DNA from: Curtobacterium sp. Leaf261
Lineage (GTDB): Bacteria; Actinomycetota; Actinomycetes; Actinomycetales; Microbacteriaceae
Direction: 5' to 3'
DNA: 64,000 nucleotides
NCBI RefSeq assembly: GCF_001422205.1
Contig: NZ_LMMJ01000009.1
Span: 62,001 to 126,000 of the forward strand
The notes below the pieces were generated by a model, which did not search any database, was not told the DNA's origin, and saw only the letters and a list, made by a program, of their open reading frames with translations. The translations under genes and the position numbers were made by a program. Positions within the stretch are counted from its first letter, which is position 1, and every line of letters begins with the position of its first letter. Of the stretch, positions 42,734-51,935 are shown piece after piece.

Positions 42734-43662
42734 CCACGCACGACTCCGGAACGCCGTCACCCCGTGTCGGCATCGTCACCGTGAGCTACAACTCCGGGCG
42801 GTACCTCTCCGACTTCCTCGCGTCCGTGGCGCTCGCGTCGACGACCGACACCCCGGTCGTGGTCGCGGACAACCGGTCCACCGACCCCGACGCGCTCCGG
42901 GCGGCGACCGAGTCGGCCGGCGGCACCTTCCTGGAGCTCGAACGCAACGCCGGCTACGGGACCGCGATCAACCGCGGGGTGGCGGCGCTCCCGGATGACG
43001 TCGGATGGGTCCTCGTGTCGAACCCCGACGTGGTGCTCGACCCGGGCAGCATCGACGTCCTCTTCGCGACGGCGACGGCGACGGCGGCCGAGGACGGGAC
43101 CGGGGCCGTGGCCGTGGCGACGACCGGGGCCGAGCCCGCGGCGCGCGAGGTCGGCGCCGTCGGTCCGGCGATCGTCGAGCTCGACGGCACCGTCTACCCC
43201 TCCGCCCGGCGGATCCCCTCGCTCAGGACCGGCCTCGGGCACGCGCTCTTCGCGAACGTCTGGCCGTCGAACCCGTGGACGAAGGCCTACCACAGCGATC
43301 GCGACGGGTCGTCCCGTCGCGACGTCGGGTGGCTCTCCGGTGCCTGCCTGCTCGTCCGACGGACCGCGTTCACCGAGATCAACGGGTTCGACGAGCGCTA
43401 CTTCATGTACTTCGAGGACGTCGACCTCGGGTACCGGCTCGGGGGCGCCGGGTACCGGAACGTCTACGAACCGGCCGCGCGGGTCGTGCACGTCGGTGCC
43501 CACTCGACACGGGGTGCCTCGGACAGCATGCGACGAGCACACCACCGGAGTGCGTACCGCTTCCTGGCGGCGAAGTACGACGGGTGGTACCTGTGGCCCC
43601 TCCGCGTGGCACTCCGCGTCGCGCTCGGTGTCCGAGGCAGACTTCCTGGTCGGACGCTGTAG
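42730..43662 (+). CDS. wbbL: WbbL-like rhamnosyltransferase (GT2)
   Basis: The 310-aa enzyme starts at GTG 42730. Conserved stretches are VTVSYNSGRYLSDFLASVAL, NAGYGTAINRGVAAL, VLVSNPDVVLDPGSIDVL, VYPSARRIPSLRTGLGHAL, WPSNPWTKAYHSDRDGSSRR, VGWLSGACLLVRRTAF and GFDERYFMYFEDVDLGYRL. I recognise the same sequence blocks in mycobacterial WbbL, which adds L-rhamnose from dTDP-rhamnose to decaprenyl-diphospho-GlcNAc. That is the first step of linker formation for wall polysaccharide. The presence of rmlA, B, C and D in this window fits this role. Confidence 0.92.
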   Translation: MTTHDSGTPSPRVGIVTVSYNSGRYLSDFLASVALASTTDTPVVVADNRSTDPDALRAATESAGGTFLELERNAGYGTAINRGVAALPDDVGWVLVSNPDVVLDPGSIDVLFATATATAAEDGTGAVAVATTGAEPAAREVGAVGPAIVELDGTVYPSARRIPSLRTGLGHALFANVWPSNPWTKAYHSDRDGSSRRDVGWLSGACLLVRRTAFTEINGFDERYFMYFEDVDLGYRLGGAGYRNVYEPAARVVHVGAHSTRGASDSMRRAHHRSAYRFLAAKYDGWYLWPLRVALRVALGVRGRLPGRTL

Positions 43663-43699
43663 CACCGTTCCTCCCGAACCCCCGAGATCAGGATCCCGA

Positions 43700-44851
43700 A
43701 TGAAACTTGCAGTGACCCTCATGGTCCGCGACGAAGCGGACATCATCGTGCAGTGGTTGGACCACCACGTCGCGCAGGGCGTCGACGTGATGATCATCAC
43801 CGACAACGGCTCCGTGGACGGCACGCGCGAGGTGCTCGAGGAGTTCGCCGCGTCGGGTCGGGTCGAGGTCGATCTCCGGCACGATCCGGAGCACCGCAAG
43901 CAGCAGAGCCAGACGGTGACCCGGATGGCGAGGGACGCGGCCACCGAGCACGGCGCGGACTGGGTGGTGAACGCCGACGCGGACGAGTTCCTCATCGCGA
44001 AGGACCGCTCCCTGACGCTGCACGACGTCTTCGAGCGGCTGGACCCGGCGATCGGCGCGTTCGTCGTGCCCGTCGTCAACATGGTCGGTCCGATGGCGAC
44101 GCACGGTGCCGGGATCGGTCGTCTGGTCTGGCGGGACGAGCGGTCACCGGAAGCGCTGGCAGCTGTCGGGCTCATCGCCCAACCGTCCTCGAACGCGGTG
44201 CACGTCGGTACCCCGGACGTCACGGTCGTCCAGGGCAACCACCAGGTCAGCGTGGCGAACGGCGCTCCCGTGCCCGAGGAACTGGAACTCGAGGTGCTGC
44301 ACTTCCCGTGGCGGTCGCTCGACCAGTACGTGCAGCGCGTCGAGGCCACCGGACGGGCGTACGAGGCGAACCCGGACCTGACCCCGAGCCCGAACCACCA
44401 CGGCATGCGCGACTACCGCCGGCTGCAGCTCGGTCTGCTGCCCGCCTACTACTCCCTCCGGCACGTCTCCGACGCGGACGCCGAGCACGGTGGGTTCCGA
44501 CGCGACGACGCCCTCGTCGAGTTCTTCGCGAGCATCGACCGGCCGCTCGACGACACGGCAGGTGTCGCGATGGACCCGGCCGAGGTCCGCCGACTCACCG
44601 ACGTGGGCCGTGCCCTGATCGAGCGTGACCGACTTCTCGAGACGCTCCACGCCGAGCTCGACACCGCGACCACCGCCCTTGAGTCATCGACCGCGAGCGA
44701 ACGTCGGCTCGGGCTCCGCGTCGCCGCACTCGAGACGCTCGCGAGTGCCCGCGAGCACGAGATCCGTGCGCTCCGCGCGCGCAAGGTGGTCCGTCTGGCA
44801 GACCGCGCCGGTGACACCGTCCGGCAGATCAGGGCCAGGATCCGCAGCTGA
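43700..44851 (+). CDS. GT2-like (GT92/DUF23-type) glycosyltransferase with C-terminal coiled coil
   Basis: The 383-aa protein starts at ATG 43700 with AGGA upstream. The N-terminal domain has LAVTLMVRDEADIIVQWLDH, MIITDNGSVDGTREVL and WVVNADADEFLIAKD, the DXD motif of the 'glyco_tranf_2_4' or GT92 group. The middle has LEVLHFPWRSLDQYVQRVEA. The last ~75 residues are Arg/Glu/Leu-rich and form a probable coiled coil (ERDRLLETLHAELDTATTAL). It is the last gene of the wzt-wbbL run, 37 bp after wbbL. The sugar is not known. Confidence 0.85.
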   Translation: MKLAVTLMVRDEADIIVQWLDHHVAQGVDVMIITDNGSVDGTREVLEEFAASGRVEVDLRHDPEHRKQQSQTVTRMARDAATEHGADWVVNADADEFLIAKDRSLTLHDVFERLDPAIGAFVVPVVNMVGPMATHGAGIGRLVWRDERSPEALAAVGLIAQPSSNAVHVGTPDVTVVQGNHQVSVANGAPVPEELELEVLHFPWRSLDQYVQRVEATGRAYEANPDLTPSPNHHGMRDYRRLQLGLLPAYYSLRHVSDADAEHGGFRRDDALVEFFASIDRPLDDTAGVAMDPAEVRRLTDVGRALIERDRLLETLHAELDTATTALESSTASERRLGLRVAALETLASAREHEIRALRARKVVRLADRAGDTVRQIRARIRS

Positions 44852-44889
44852 ACCCACCCGCGCAGTCGCGCGGTCACCACCCGTGGAGA

Positions 44890-44949
44890 CGGACGGGAGG
44901 CCCGGATCACGCGACCTGTGTCGGTCACGTGATCCGGGCCTCCCGTCCG
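44890..44949. terminator. 22-bp perfect inverted repeat, GGACGGGAGGC family
   Basis: Arms 44890-44911 and 44928-44949 are exact complements, starting CGGACGGGAGGCCCGGATCA. The 16-nt loop has a short GACC/GGTC stem of its own. It lies in the gap between the converging glycosyltransferase gene and rmlA and is the longest stem found. Confidence 0.8.
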
Positions 44950-44995
44950 GCACTGCTGCGGGTCACCGCGTCGGCGGACGCGGTCACCCCGTGGG

Positions 44996-45859
44996 TTACG
45001 CGTCCAGCAGGCGCTGCAGGTAGACGCCGTAGCCGCTCTTGGCGAGCGGTGCTGCGAGCGCGGCCAGCGCGTCGTCGTCGATCCAGCCGTTCCGCCAGGC
45101 GATCTCCTCGATGCAGCCGATCTTGTGGCCCTGCCGGTCCTCGATCACGCGGACGTACTCGGACGCCTGCATCATCGACTCGAACGTGCCGGTGTCGAGC
45201 CACGCGGTCCCGCGGTCGAGGACCTGGACCTGCAGGTCGCCCTGCTCGAGGTACCGCTCGTTCACCGTCGAGATCTCGAGCTCGCCCCGCGCGCTCGGCT
45301 CGATGGTCTTCGCGATCTCGACGATGTGGTTGTCGTAGAAGTACAGGCCGGGGACCGCGTAGTTCGACTTCGGCTCCTTCGGCTTCTCCTCGATCGAGAC
45401 CGCCTTGAAGTCGTCGTCGAACTCCACGACGCCGTACGCCTTCGGGTCGGACACGTGGTACGCGAAGATCGTCGCCCCGGCCACCTCGGCGTTCTTCCGG
45501 AGGTTCGACCCGAGGCCGACGCCGTGGAAGATGTTGTCGCCGAGGACGAGCGCCACACTGTCGTCGCCGATGAAGTCCTCGCCGATGATGAACGCCTGCG
45601 CGAGGCCGTCCGGCGAGGGCTGCACGGCGTAGCTGATCTCCATGCCGAGGGCCGAACCGTCACCGAGAAGCGCCCGGAACTGGTCGTTGTACTCCGGGGT
45701 CGTGATGACGAGGACCTCGCGGATGCCGGCCATCATGAGCGTCGACAGCGGGTAGTAGACCATCGGCTTGTCGTAGATCGGCATCAGCTGCTTGGAGATG
45801 CCCTTGGTGATCGGCCAGAGCCGCGTGCCGGAGCCCCCGGCGAGGATGATGCCCTTCAT
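44996..45859 (-). CDS. rmlA: Glucose-1-phosphate thymidylyltransferase
   Basis: The 287-aa enzyme makes dTDP-glucose from dTTP and glucose-1-phosphate, the first step of dTDP-L-rhamnose synthesis. It begins [20 protein letters not shown] with the nucleotide-binding signature. It continues with [20 protein letters not shown] and ends with [20 protein letters not shown]. The length and motifs are standard. The start overlaps the rmlC stop by ATGA and the pair seems to be a two-gene unit led by the leaderless rmlC. Confidence 0.97.
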   Translation of the reverse strand: MKGIILAGGSGTRLWPITKGISKQLMPIYDKPMVYYPLSTLMMAGIREVLVITTPEYNDQFRALLGDGSALGMEISYAVQPSPDGLAQAFIIGEDFIGDDSVALVLGDNIFHGVGLGSNLRKNAEVAGATIFAYHVSDPKAYGVVEFDDDFKAVSIEEKPKEPKSNYAVPGLYFYDNHIVEIAKTIEPSARGELEISTVNERYLEQGDLQVQVLDRGTAWLDTGTFESMMQASEYVRVIEDRQGHKIGCIEEIAWRNGWIDDDALAALAAPLAKSGYGVYLQRLLDA

Positions 45860-46473
45860 CGTGCTGCCCCCTTCGTGCGCAGAGACTCGGTGTAGGCGAC
45901 GGCCTCGTCGTAGGTCGGCAGCAACCCGAGCTCGGCGGCCTGCTCGAGGGTCGGGGCGTCGGTGTCCTTCGGCGACAGCACGAGTTCGCCGATGTCGTCC
46001 GGCAGCTCCAGCCCGACCGTGGCGTCGAGGATGCTGATCCCCTTCTCGCGCTCGGGGTCGTAGTGCGCGCTGACCAGGTAGTTGACGGTGCTCGCGTCCT
46101 CGAGTGCCACGATCGCGTGGCCGAGGCCCTCGGACAGGTACACGGCCCGGCGGTCGACGTCGTCGATGCGCACCGAGTCCCACTGGCCGAAGGTCGGGGA
46201 CCCGACCCGGATGTCGACGATGTAGTCGATGAACGCCCCGCGCACCGCGGTGACGTACTTGGCCTGGCTCGGCGCGACGAGGGCGTAGTGGATGCCCCGC
46301 GCGACACCGCGCGAGGAGATCGACATGTTCACCTGGCGGAGGTCGAGCGGGTGCCCGACCGTCTGCTCGAGCACGTCGGCCCGGTACGCCTCGAGGAACG
46401 CCCCGCGGGCGTCGCCGTGCTGGACGGGCGTGAACTCCCACGCTCCGGGGATCTTCAGTTCGCGGATCTGCAC
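45856..46473 (-). CDS. rmlC: dTDP-4-dehydrorhamnose 3,5-epimerase
   Basis: The 205-aa protein starts at GTG 46473, which lies 6 nt after TAGGCT with no Shine-Dalgarno. It epimerises dTDP-4-keto-6-deoxyglucose at C3 and C5. Features are the RmlC beta-barrel with [20 protein letters not shown], the catalytic-His region [20 protein letters not shown] and the later [13 protein letters not shown]. It is about twenty residues longer than many homologues because of the C-terminal stretch. It is coupled to rmlA. Confidence 0.96.
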   Translation of the reverse strand: MQIRELKIPGAWEFTPVQHGDARGAFLEAYRADVLEQTVGHPLDLRQVNMSISSRGVARGIHYALVAPSQAKYVTAVRGAFIDYIVDIRVGSPTFGQWDSVRIDDVDRRAVYLSEGLGHAIVALEDASTVNYLVSAHYDPEREKGISILDATVGLELPDDIGELVLSPKDTDAPTLEQAAELGLLPTYDEAVAYTESLRTKGAAR

Positions 46474-46479
46474 CCCGAG

Positions 46480-46485
46480 AGCCTA
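46480..46485 (-). promoter_or_regulatory. -10 element TAGGCT for rmlC-rmlA (leaderless)
   Basis: TAGGCT is followed by 6 nt and then GTG 46473. It lies in the 40-bp gap after the DUF2142 gene. Confidence 0.65.
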
Positions 46486-46513
46486 GCGCGGACGCCGGGA
46501 ACGGGGTGTCGAC

Positions 46514-48202
46514 TCACGCGAGGACCGGCAGGATCGCGTTGTAGAACCGGAGATCGATCGTCACGAGCGCGGCGAGCACCGACACCGCGGACGCCGCGAA
46601 GACGTAGACCCACACGTGCTTCTGCCGCACGACGCGGTTGCCGACGAACAGCAGCATCAGCGCCACGAGCACCGGCAGGAAGTACCGACCCTGGAGTCCC
46701 ATCAGCACCGTCCCGTAGGTCGGCGTGTAGTAGATGTACAGCGCGGCGGCGACGGCACCGACGACGATGACGACCGTCACGGCGACACCGACGCGCCAGA
46801 GGACGCCGTGGCGGAGACGCGCGATGTCGGCCCGTTCCCGCGGCTCGACCACGAGCATCGACAGGACGAGTCCGACGGTCAGGAGCAGGACGAACAGCAT
46901 CGGGAGCGGTGCGCGGAGCCAGGCGAAGTCCCCGAAGACGCCTCGCCAGATCTCGCCCTTCTGGTCCGTGAGCCCGGTCGGGCCGTCGAGCACCACGCTC
47001 TTGATGAACGCCTTCACCAGGGCGAGCGGGTGATGGAGGACGTAGGTCTTCTGCAGCGCGGGGTCGTTGGCGGGGTTCACGCCCGCGGAGACCCATGACG
47101 TGAGGTGGAGCCAGAGGAGCGTGAGGCCGCCGGCCACAGCGACGACGGCGGCGGTGCTCACCAGCGCCCAGATCCGACGGGCGTGGACGTTCAGCACCGG
47201 GATGACGACCGCGATGACCGCGAGCGGGGCGTAGGTGGGCTTCACGAACGCGATCGCCGCGAACACGACGGCGAGGGCGATCCACCCGCGGGCGCCGACC
47301 GGGGCCCGCCGCAGGGCGTACCGCAGCACGAGCGTCGTCGCGAACACCGACAGCGCTATGGTGACCCCGTCCGCGCTGAACGCCGCCGCCTGCCCGATGG
47401 TGGAGGGCAGGAGGCCGACGGCGAAGACGGCGAGACGGCCCACCGGGGTGATCTTGGCAGCCGCGAAGAGGAGTCCCGCGACCGACAGGAGCCCGAACAC
47501 CCGGCCGAGCTCGATCATGGCGAGGACCGGCAAGTGCAGTGCGTCGGAGACCCAGATCGCGACGACCTGCGGGACGTAGGCCACCGGTGGGTACTGCACG
47601 GTGTTCGTGAACGTCGCCCACGAGCGACTGCCGTCGTCGGTGATCGTGCCGAGCTTGGCCCAGTCGATGTCGTTGAACAGCGCCGTCTCGTCGAACCCGC
47701 GATTGACCTGGGCGCCCTCGAAGAACTCGTTGAGCGCCGAGGACACCATGCCGCCCGCGGTGCCGTCGCGGACGTCGGGGACGTTCTCCGCCTCGGTCGA
47801 CACCAGACCACCGTGGGCGACCTGCCACGCGCGGAGGACGTGCGTCGGCTCGTCGGAGTTCTGGCCGGGGGGCGTCGCCGCGATGAAGGCTGCTCCCCCG
47901 AGCAGGAAGATGACGAGGAAGGCGACGAACTGCACGACGGACCGGGTGCGGGGCCGGGCGCGCCGCTGCCGCAGGGTCGTCGGGTGCTCCGGCGCAGGGT
48001 GCTCGGCCACGGCGTGCTCCGCCGCAGGGTGCTCGGCCACGGCGTGCTCCGCCGCGGGGTGCTCGGCCGTGGCCGTCGGGAGGTGCGCGCTGCCGACGTC
48101 GTCGGAGCCGCCCGCTGTGCTGGTGCCGGTCTCGTCGTGGAGGGTCCGGTCCGGGTCCTGACCCGACGAAGCGTCGGGGTCCGGCTCGGTGTTCACGGTC
48201 AC
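46514..48202 (-). CDS. DUF2142 membrane protein with repeat-rich N-terminus (paralogue 1)
   Basis: The 562-aa protein starts at GTG 48202 with GGAG upstream. The first ~85 residues are hydrophilic and hold repeats of AEHPAAEHAV and AEHPAPEHP. A helix (about 97-118) is followed by the DUF2142 outer-loop motif NSDEPTHVLRAWQVAHGGLV with the D-E-x-x-H triad. About ten more helices follow. DUF2142 proteins resemble GT-C-type glycosyltransferases and are frequent in cell-wall glycan loci. Two further DUF2142 genes occur in this window (49348 and 53713). It could decorate the rhamnose-containing polymer. Confidence 0.85.
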   Translation of the reverse strand: MTVNTEPDPDASSGQDPDRTLHDETGTSTAGGSDDVGSAHLPTATAEHPAAEHAVAEHPAAEHAVAEHPAPEHPTTLRQRRARPRTRSVVQFVAFLVIFLLGGAAFIAATPPGQNSDEPTHVLRAWQVAHGGLVSTEAENVPDVRDGTAGGMVSSALNEFFEGAQVNRGFDETALFNDIDWAKLGTITDDGSRSWATFTNTVQYPPVAYVPQVVAIWVSDALHLPVLAMIELGRVFGLLSVAGLLFAAAKITPVGRLAVFAVGLLPSTIGQAAAFSADGVTIALSVFATTLVLRYALRRAPVGARGWIALAVVFAAIAFVKPTYAPLAVIAVVIPVLNVHARRIWALVSTAAVVAVAGGLTLLWLHLTSWVSAGVNPANDPALQKTYVLHHPLALVKAFIKSVVLDGPTGLTDQKGEIWRGVFGDFAWLRAPLPMLFVLLLTVGLVLSMLVVEPRERADIARLRHGVLWRVGVAVTVVIVVGAVAAALYIYYTPTYGTVLMGLQGRYFLPVLVALMLLFVGNRVVRQKHVWVYVFAASAVSVLAALVTIDLRFYNAILPVLA

Positions 48203-48269
48203 GTGGTCTCCCCAGGGACGTCGTCGGGCGTGCATGTCAGCGTCGGCCGAGATCGGGTTCGGCCGGAAC

Positions 48270-48275
48270 AGCTTA
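48270..48275 (-). promoter_or_regulatory. Possible -10 element TAAGCT for the DUF2142 gene
   Basis: TAAGCT reads toward GTG 48202 and leaves a leader of about 65 nt in the divergent gap shared with the GT2 gene at 48410. Confidence 0.4.
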
Positions 48276-48334
48276 TGCGCGGGAGGCCGCTCACGCAGGC
48301 GGACCCACCGCGACCGGCACGGCCGCGGTGTGCA

Positions 48335-48340
48335 TAGACT
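48335..48340 (+). promoter_or_regulatory. -10 element TAGACT for the GT2-DUF2142 gene pair
   Basis: TAGACT lies 69 nt before GTG 48410 and is identical to the rmlB and purK hexamers. Confidence 0.55.
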
Positions 48341-48409
48341 TCTCGGGACTCGAGCGTCCGACCGACGTTCCCCGACGACCGTCGACGAGACCTCCAGGAC
48401 CCCCATCCC

Positions 48410-49351
48410 GTGAAACTGTTCGTGCAGATCCCCTGTCTCAACGAGGAGGCGACACTCGCCTCCGTCATCGAGACGATCCCCACCTCGATCGACGGCATCG
48501 ACGAGATCGAGATCCTCGTCATCGATGACGGGTCCTCCGACCGGACGCGGGAGGTCGCCGAGGCCCTCGGGGTCCGGCACTTCGTGCGGCACACCAGGAA
48601 CATGGGACTCGCCCGGTCCTTCCGCGACGGGGTCGACTACGCGCTGCTGCACGGCGCCGACATCGTCGTGAACACCGACGGCGACAACCAGTACCCGCAG
48701 GAGTCGATCGCCGAGCTCGTGCAGCCGATCGTCGCCGGGCAGGCCGACATCGTCATCGGGGACCGCCAGACGCGCACGATCGAGCACTTCTCCCGGTTCA
48801 AGCGCAGCATGCAGGCCCTCGGGAGTCGCGCGGCGAGCATCGCGGCGGGCGTGGACCTGCCGGACGCGGCGAGCGGGTTCCGCGCCTACTCCAAGTACGC
48901 GTTGATCCGCCTGAACATCGTGACCCGCTTCAGCTACTGCATGGAGACCATCGTGCAGGCCGGCTACAAGCGGCTGGCGGTGACGAGCATCCCGATCCGG
49001 ACGAACCCGAAGACCCGCGAGTCCCGACTGTTCAGCAACATCTGGCAGCACATGTTCCAGTCCGGTTCGGCGATCGTGCGGGTCTACCTGATGTACCGGC
49101 CGATCGCGCTGTTCGCCTGGATCAGCACACTGCTCGCGATCGGCGGGCTCGTGCCGTTCGTGCGGTACCTCATCCTCCGCGAGACGGACGCCGGCGGGGA
49201 CCACGTGCAGTCCCTCCTGCTCGGCGTCGTCCTCGTCATCACCGCGCTCCTGGCGATGGTGATCGGCGTCGTCGCCGACCTCACCAGGCTGAACCGGACC
49301 CTGGCGGAGGACACCCTCGACCTCCAGAAGCTCCTCAGGTACGGCGATTGA
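48410..49351 (+). CDS. GT2 polyprenyl-phosphate glycosyltransferase with two C-terminal helices
   Basis: The 313-aa enzyme starts at GTG 48410 with CCAGGAC upstream. It has VKLFVQIPCLNEEATLASVI, VIDDGSSDRTREVAEAL, VNTDGDNQYPQESIAELVQP and RQTRTIEHFSRFKRSMQALG, followed by AASGFRAYSKYALIRLNIVT. Two C-terminal hydrophobic segments follow (FAWISTLLAIGGLVPFV; LLLGVVLVITALLAMVIG). It matches the Dpm1/ArnC type that makes polyprenyl-phosphate sugars. Its stop overlaps the DUF2142 start (TTGA), so it probably supplies the lipid-linked sugar that the DUF2142 protein uses. Confidence 0.88.
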   Translation: MKLFVQIPCLNEEATLASVIETIPTSIDGIDEIEILVIDDGSSDRTREVAEALGVRHFVRHTRNMGLARSFRDGVDYALLHGADIVVNTDGDNQYPQESIAELVQPIVAGQADIVIGDRQTRTIEHFSRFKRSMQALGSRAASIAAGVDLPDAASGFRAYSKYALIRLNIVTRFSYCMETIVQAGYKRLAVTSIPIRTNPKTRESRLFSNIWQHMFQSGSAIVRVYLMYRPIALFAWISTLLAIGGLVPFVRYLILRETDAGGDHVQSLLLGVVLVITALLAMVIGVVADLTRLNRTLAEDTLDLQKLLRYGD

Positions 49352-50895
49352 GCAGCCGGCTCGATCCGTCGGTGCGCCGGTCGAGCCGGGGCGAGCGTCT
49401 GCTCGTCGCGCTCCTCACCGCGGCGTTCGTGCTCCTCGGGGCCACATCGGCACTCCTGGTACCGGTGCTGCAGGCGCCGGACGAGACCGCCCACATCGAC
49501 ACCGCGCTGCACCTGGCGCTCGGTGACGGGTACGTCGCACCCGCCGAGGAGCGCGTGCTCGCCGCCGTGCAAGAGGCCGAGTCGAGTGCGGCCTCGACGC
49601 CCGCCGCGGACCGACCCACCTGGGGCGAGCTGCTGCGCGACCACCCGGGCGAGACCACACGCGTCGACCAGATGACGCAGCACCCGCCGACCTGGTACCT
49701 CATCGCGGCCGGTGTGCTCCGCGCGGTCGGGTTCGAGCACGTGCGCTGGGACCTCACGGTGCTCATGCTCCGTCTCCTCGGGGTCGGGTTCGTCGCGCCG
49801 GTGCCGCTCCTGACGTGGATGACGCTCCGGCGCCTGCTCGGGTCCCCCCGGATCGCGATCGTCGGCGCGATCGCCGTCCTCGCGGTGCCGCAGGTGGTGC
49901 ACATCGGCGCCTCGGTGTCGAACGACCCCCCGGTGATCCTCCTCGGCGCCGTCGTGACATGGCTCGTCGCCCGGGTGCTGACCGGCGAGCGCCGCCTCCC
50001 GACGCTCCTCGGACTCGGTGTTGCCGCCGGACTCGCCGCCTGGTTCAAGGGCACCGGCCTCCCGGCGGTCCCGTTCGCCGCGATCGCGACGCTCGTCGCC
50101 GCCCCGCTCGCGGGCCGGACGCCGCAGCTCCGTCGGCGGCTGCTCGACACGCTCCTGGTGCTCGCAACCGCCGGTCTCGTCGGCGCCTGGTGGTGGGTGC
50201 GGAACCTCGTCGTCCACCGCACGCTGCAGCCGGAGGGCCTCCCCCGCGCCGCCGTGCCGTGGGACCCGGGAACCGGTCCGGACCTCGGGTACTTCGTCAA
50301 CCACGAGTGGGACGGCGTGACGGCGAGCTTCTGGGGGTACTTCGGCAAGCTGCAGTACCCGATGTCCCCGATCCTGACCGACCTGCTCTCCTTCGCCGTG
50401 CTCGTCGCCGTCGCAGCGTCCTTCGCGCGCGGACCGCACCGACGGACCGCGCTCGTCCTCGCCGTGTTCCCGGTGGTCCCCGCGCTGCTGCTGCTCCGGA
50501 CGAACTGGTCGGCGTACGACGCCCTGCACCAGATCGCGGCCGCGCAGGGTCGGTACCTGTTCGTCGCGCTCGTCCCCGTCGTGGCGCTGTGCGTGATCGG
50601 GTGTCTGCGGCTCACCGACCGGTCACCGGTCCTCCGGCGTCGCCTCGGACTCGCGGTGGTCGTCGGTGCCCCCGTCGTCGCGCTCTACGGGCTGAGCATC
50701 GCCTACCGCGGGTTCTGGGAGGGCGCGCACACCACGATCACGAGGACCGGGCTCGCGCACCTGGCGTCACTGACGCCCGGTGGACGGGGGGCGCTCGCGG
50801 TCGTCGTCGTCCTGATGCTCGTGTCGCTGGTCGCCCTCGTCGTCGCGAGTTGGCGCTCCGTGCGCGACAGAGCGACACCGGAAGCCACTCACTAG
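49348..50895 (+). CDS. DUF2142 membrane protein (paralogue 2)
   Basis: The 515-aa protein starts at TTG 49348, overlapping the GT2 stop. After a short basic tail and one helix comes VLQAPDETAHIDTALHLALG with the D-E-x-x-H triad, then an outer loop with TRVDQMTQHPPTWYLI. About ten further helices follow. It is coupled to the preceding GT2 gene. The stop codon TAG is part of the TAGACT -10 hexamer of the rmlB promoter. It resembles the paralogues at 46514 and 53713. Glycosyl transfer outside the membrane is inferred, not shown. Confidence 0.85.
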   Translation: MSSRLDPSVRRSSRGERLLVALLTAAFVLLGATSALLVPVLQAPDETAHIDTALHLALGDGYVAPAEERVLAAVQEAESSAASTPAADRPTWGELLRDHPGETTRVDQMTQHPPTWYLIAAGVLRAVGFEHVRWDLTVLMLRLLGVGFVAPVPLLTWMTLRRLLGSPRIAIVGAIAVLAVPQVVHIGASVSNDPPVILLGAVVTWLVARVLTGERRLPTLLGLGVAAGLAAWFKGTGLPAVPFAAIATLVAAPLAGRTPQLRRRLLDTLLVLATAGLVGAWWWVRNLVVHRTLQPEGLPRAAVPWDPGTGPDLGYFVNHEWDGVTASFWGYFGKLQYPMSPILTDLLSFAVLVAVAASFARGPHRRTALVLAVFPVVPALLLLRTNWSAYDALHQIAAAQGRYLFVALVPVVALCVIGCLRLTDRSPVLRRRLGLAVVVGAPVVALYGLSIAYRGFWEGAHTTITRTGLAHLASLTPGGRGALAVVVVLMLVSLVALVVASWRSVRDRATPEATH

Positions 50896-50898
50896 ACT
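50893..50898 (+). promoter_or_regulatory. -10 element TAGACT for rmlB, overlapping a stop codon
   Basis: TAGACT begins with the stop codon of the DUF2142 gene and lies 42 nt before GTG 50941, which has AAAGGA as ribosome-binding site. Confidence 0.55.
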
Positions 50899-50940
50899 GT
50901 CCGGCGACTGTGTCAACGGCCACGTAAAGGAACGCAAACA

Positions 50941-51927
50941 GTGAAGATCCTCGTCACCGGAGGAGCCGGGTTCATCGGCTCGAACTTCGTCCGCCGCACG
51001 CTCCAGGACGCCTACCCCGGGCTCGAGGGGGCCGACGTCGTGGTCTACGACGCACTGACCTACTCGGGGAACCTCGAGAACCTGCGCCCGGTCGCCGACT
51101 CCCCCCGGTACACCTTCGTGCAGGGTGACATCACCGACGCGGACAAGCTCGACGAGGTGCTGCCGGGTGTCGACGCGATCGTGCACTTCGCCGCCGAGTC
51201 CCACGTCGACCGCTCGGTCCGTGACTCCGGGATCTTCGTCGAGACCAATGTGCTCGGCACCCAGCGCCTGCTCGATGCGGCGCTCCGCAACCAGACCAAG
51301 CGCTTCGTGCACGTGTCGACCGACGAGGTCTACGGCTCGATCAGCGAGGGCTCGTGGGCCGAGGACCGCCCCCTGGAGCCGAACTCCCCCTACTCGGCGT
51401 CCAAGGCCGGCAGCGACCTCCTGGCGCGGAGCTACCACCGCACGCACGGCATGGACCTCTCGATCACGCGCTGCTCGAACAACTACGGGCCGTACCACTT
51501 CCCCGAGAAGGTCATCCCGCTGTTCGTCACGAACCTCATCGACGACAAGCACGTCCCCCTCTACGGCGAGGGCAACAACATCCGCGACTGGCTGCACGTC
51601 GATGACCACACCCGTGGCATCGCGATGGTGCTGACCCGCGGTCGCGCGGGCGAGGTCTACAACATCGGCGGCGGCACCGAGCTCACGAACAAGGAGCTCA
51701 CGCAGATGCTCCTCGACGCGACCGGCAAGGACTGGTCCTCCGTCGACCGCGTCGCCGACCGCCTGGGCCACGACCTCCGCTACTCGGTCGACATCTCCAA
51801 GATCCAGGCCGAGCTCGGCTACGAGCCGCAGGTGCCGTTCGAGCAGGGTCTCGCCGAGGTCGTGCAGTGGTACCGGGACAACCGCGCGTGGTGGGAGCCG
51901 CTCAAGGAGCGCGCGGCGCTGGTCTGA
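50941..51927 (+). CDS. rmlB: dTDP-glucose 4,6-dehydratase
   Basis: The 328-aa enzyme turns dTDP-glucose into dTDP-4-keto-6-deoxyglucose. It begins MKILVTGGAGFIGSNFVRRT with the NAD-binding Gly-rich loop. The active site shows STDEVYGSISEGS with the catalytic Thr, Asp and Glu, the Tyr/Lys pair in SPYSASKAGSDLLARSYHRT, and NNYGPYHFPEKVIPLFVTNL. GTG 50941 follows AAAGGA. rmlD follows after 8 bp, so the two form one unit with the epimerase-like and DUF2142 genes behind them. Confidence 0.98.
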   Translation: MKILVTGGAGFIGSNFVRRTLQDAYPGLEGADVVVYDALTYSGNLENLRPVADSPRYTFVQGDITDADKLDEVLPGVDAIVHFAAESHVDRSVRDSGIFVETNVLGTQRLLDAALRNQTKRFVHVSTDEVYGSISEGSWAEDRPLEPNSPYSASKAGSDLLARSYHRTHGMDLSITRCSNNYGPYHFPEKVIPLFVTNLIDDKHVPLYGEGNNIRDWLHVDDHTRGIAMVLTRGRAGEVYNIGGGTELTNKELTQMLLDATGKDWSSVDRVADRLGHDLRYSVDISKIQAELGYEPQVPFEQGLAEVVQWYRDNRAWWEPLKERAALV

Positions 51928-51935
51928 GCGCGACG

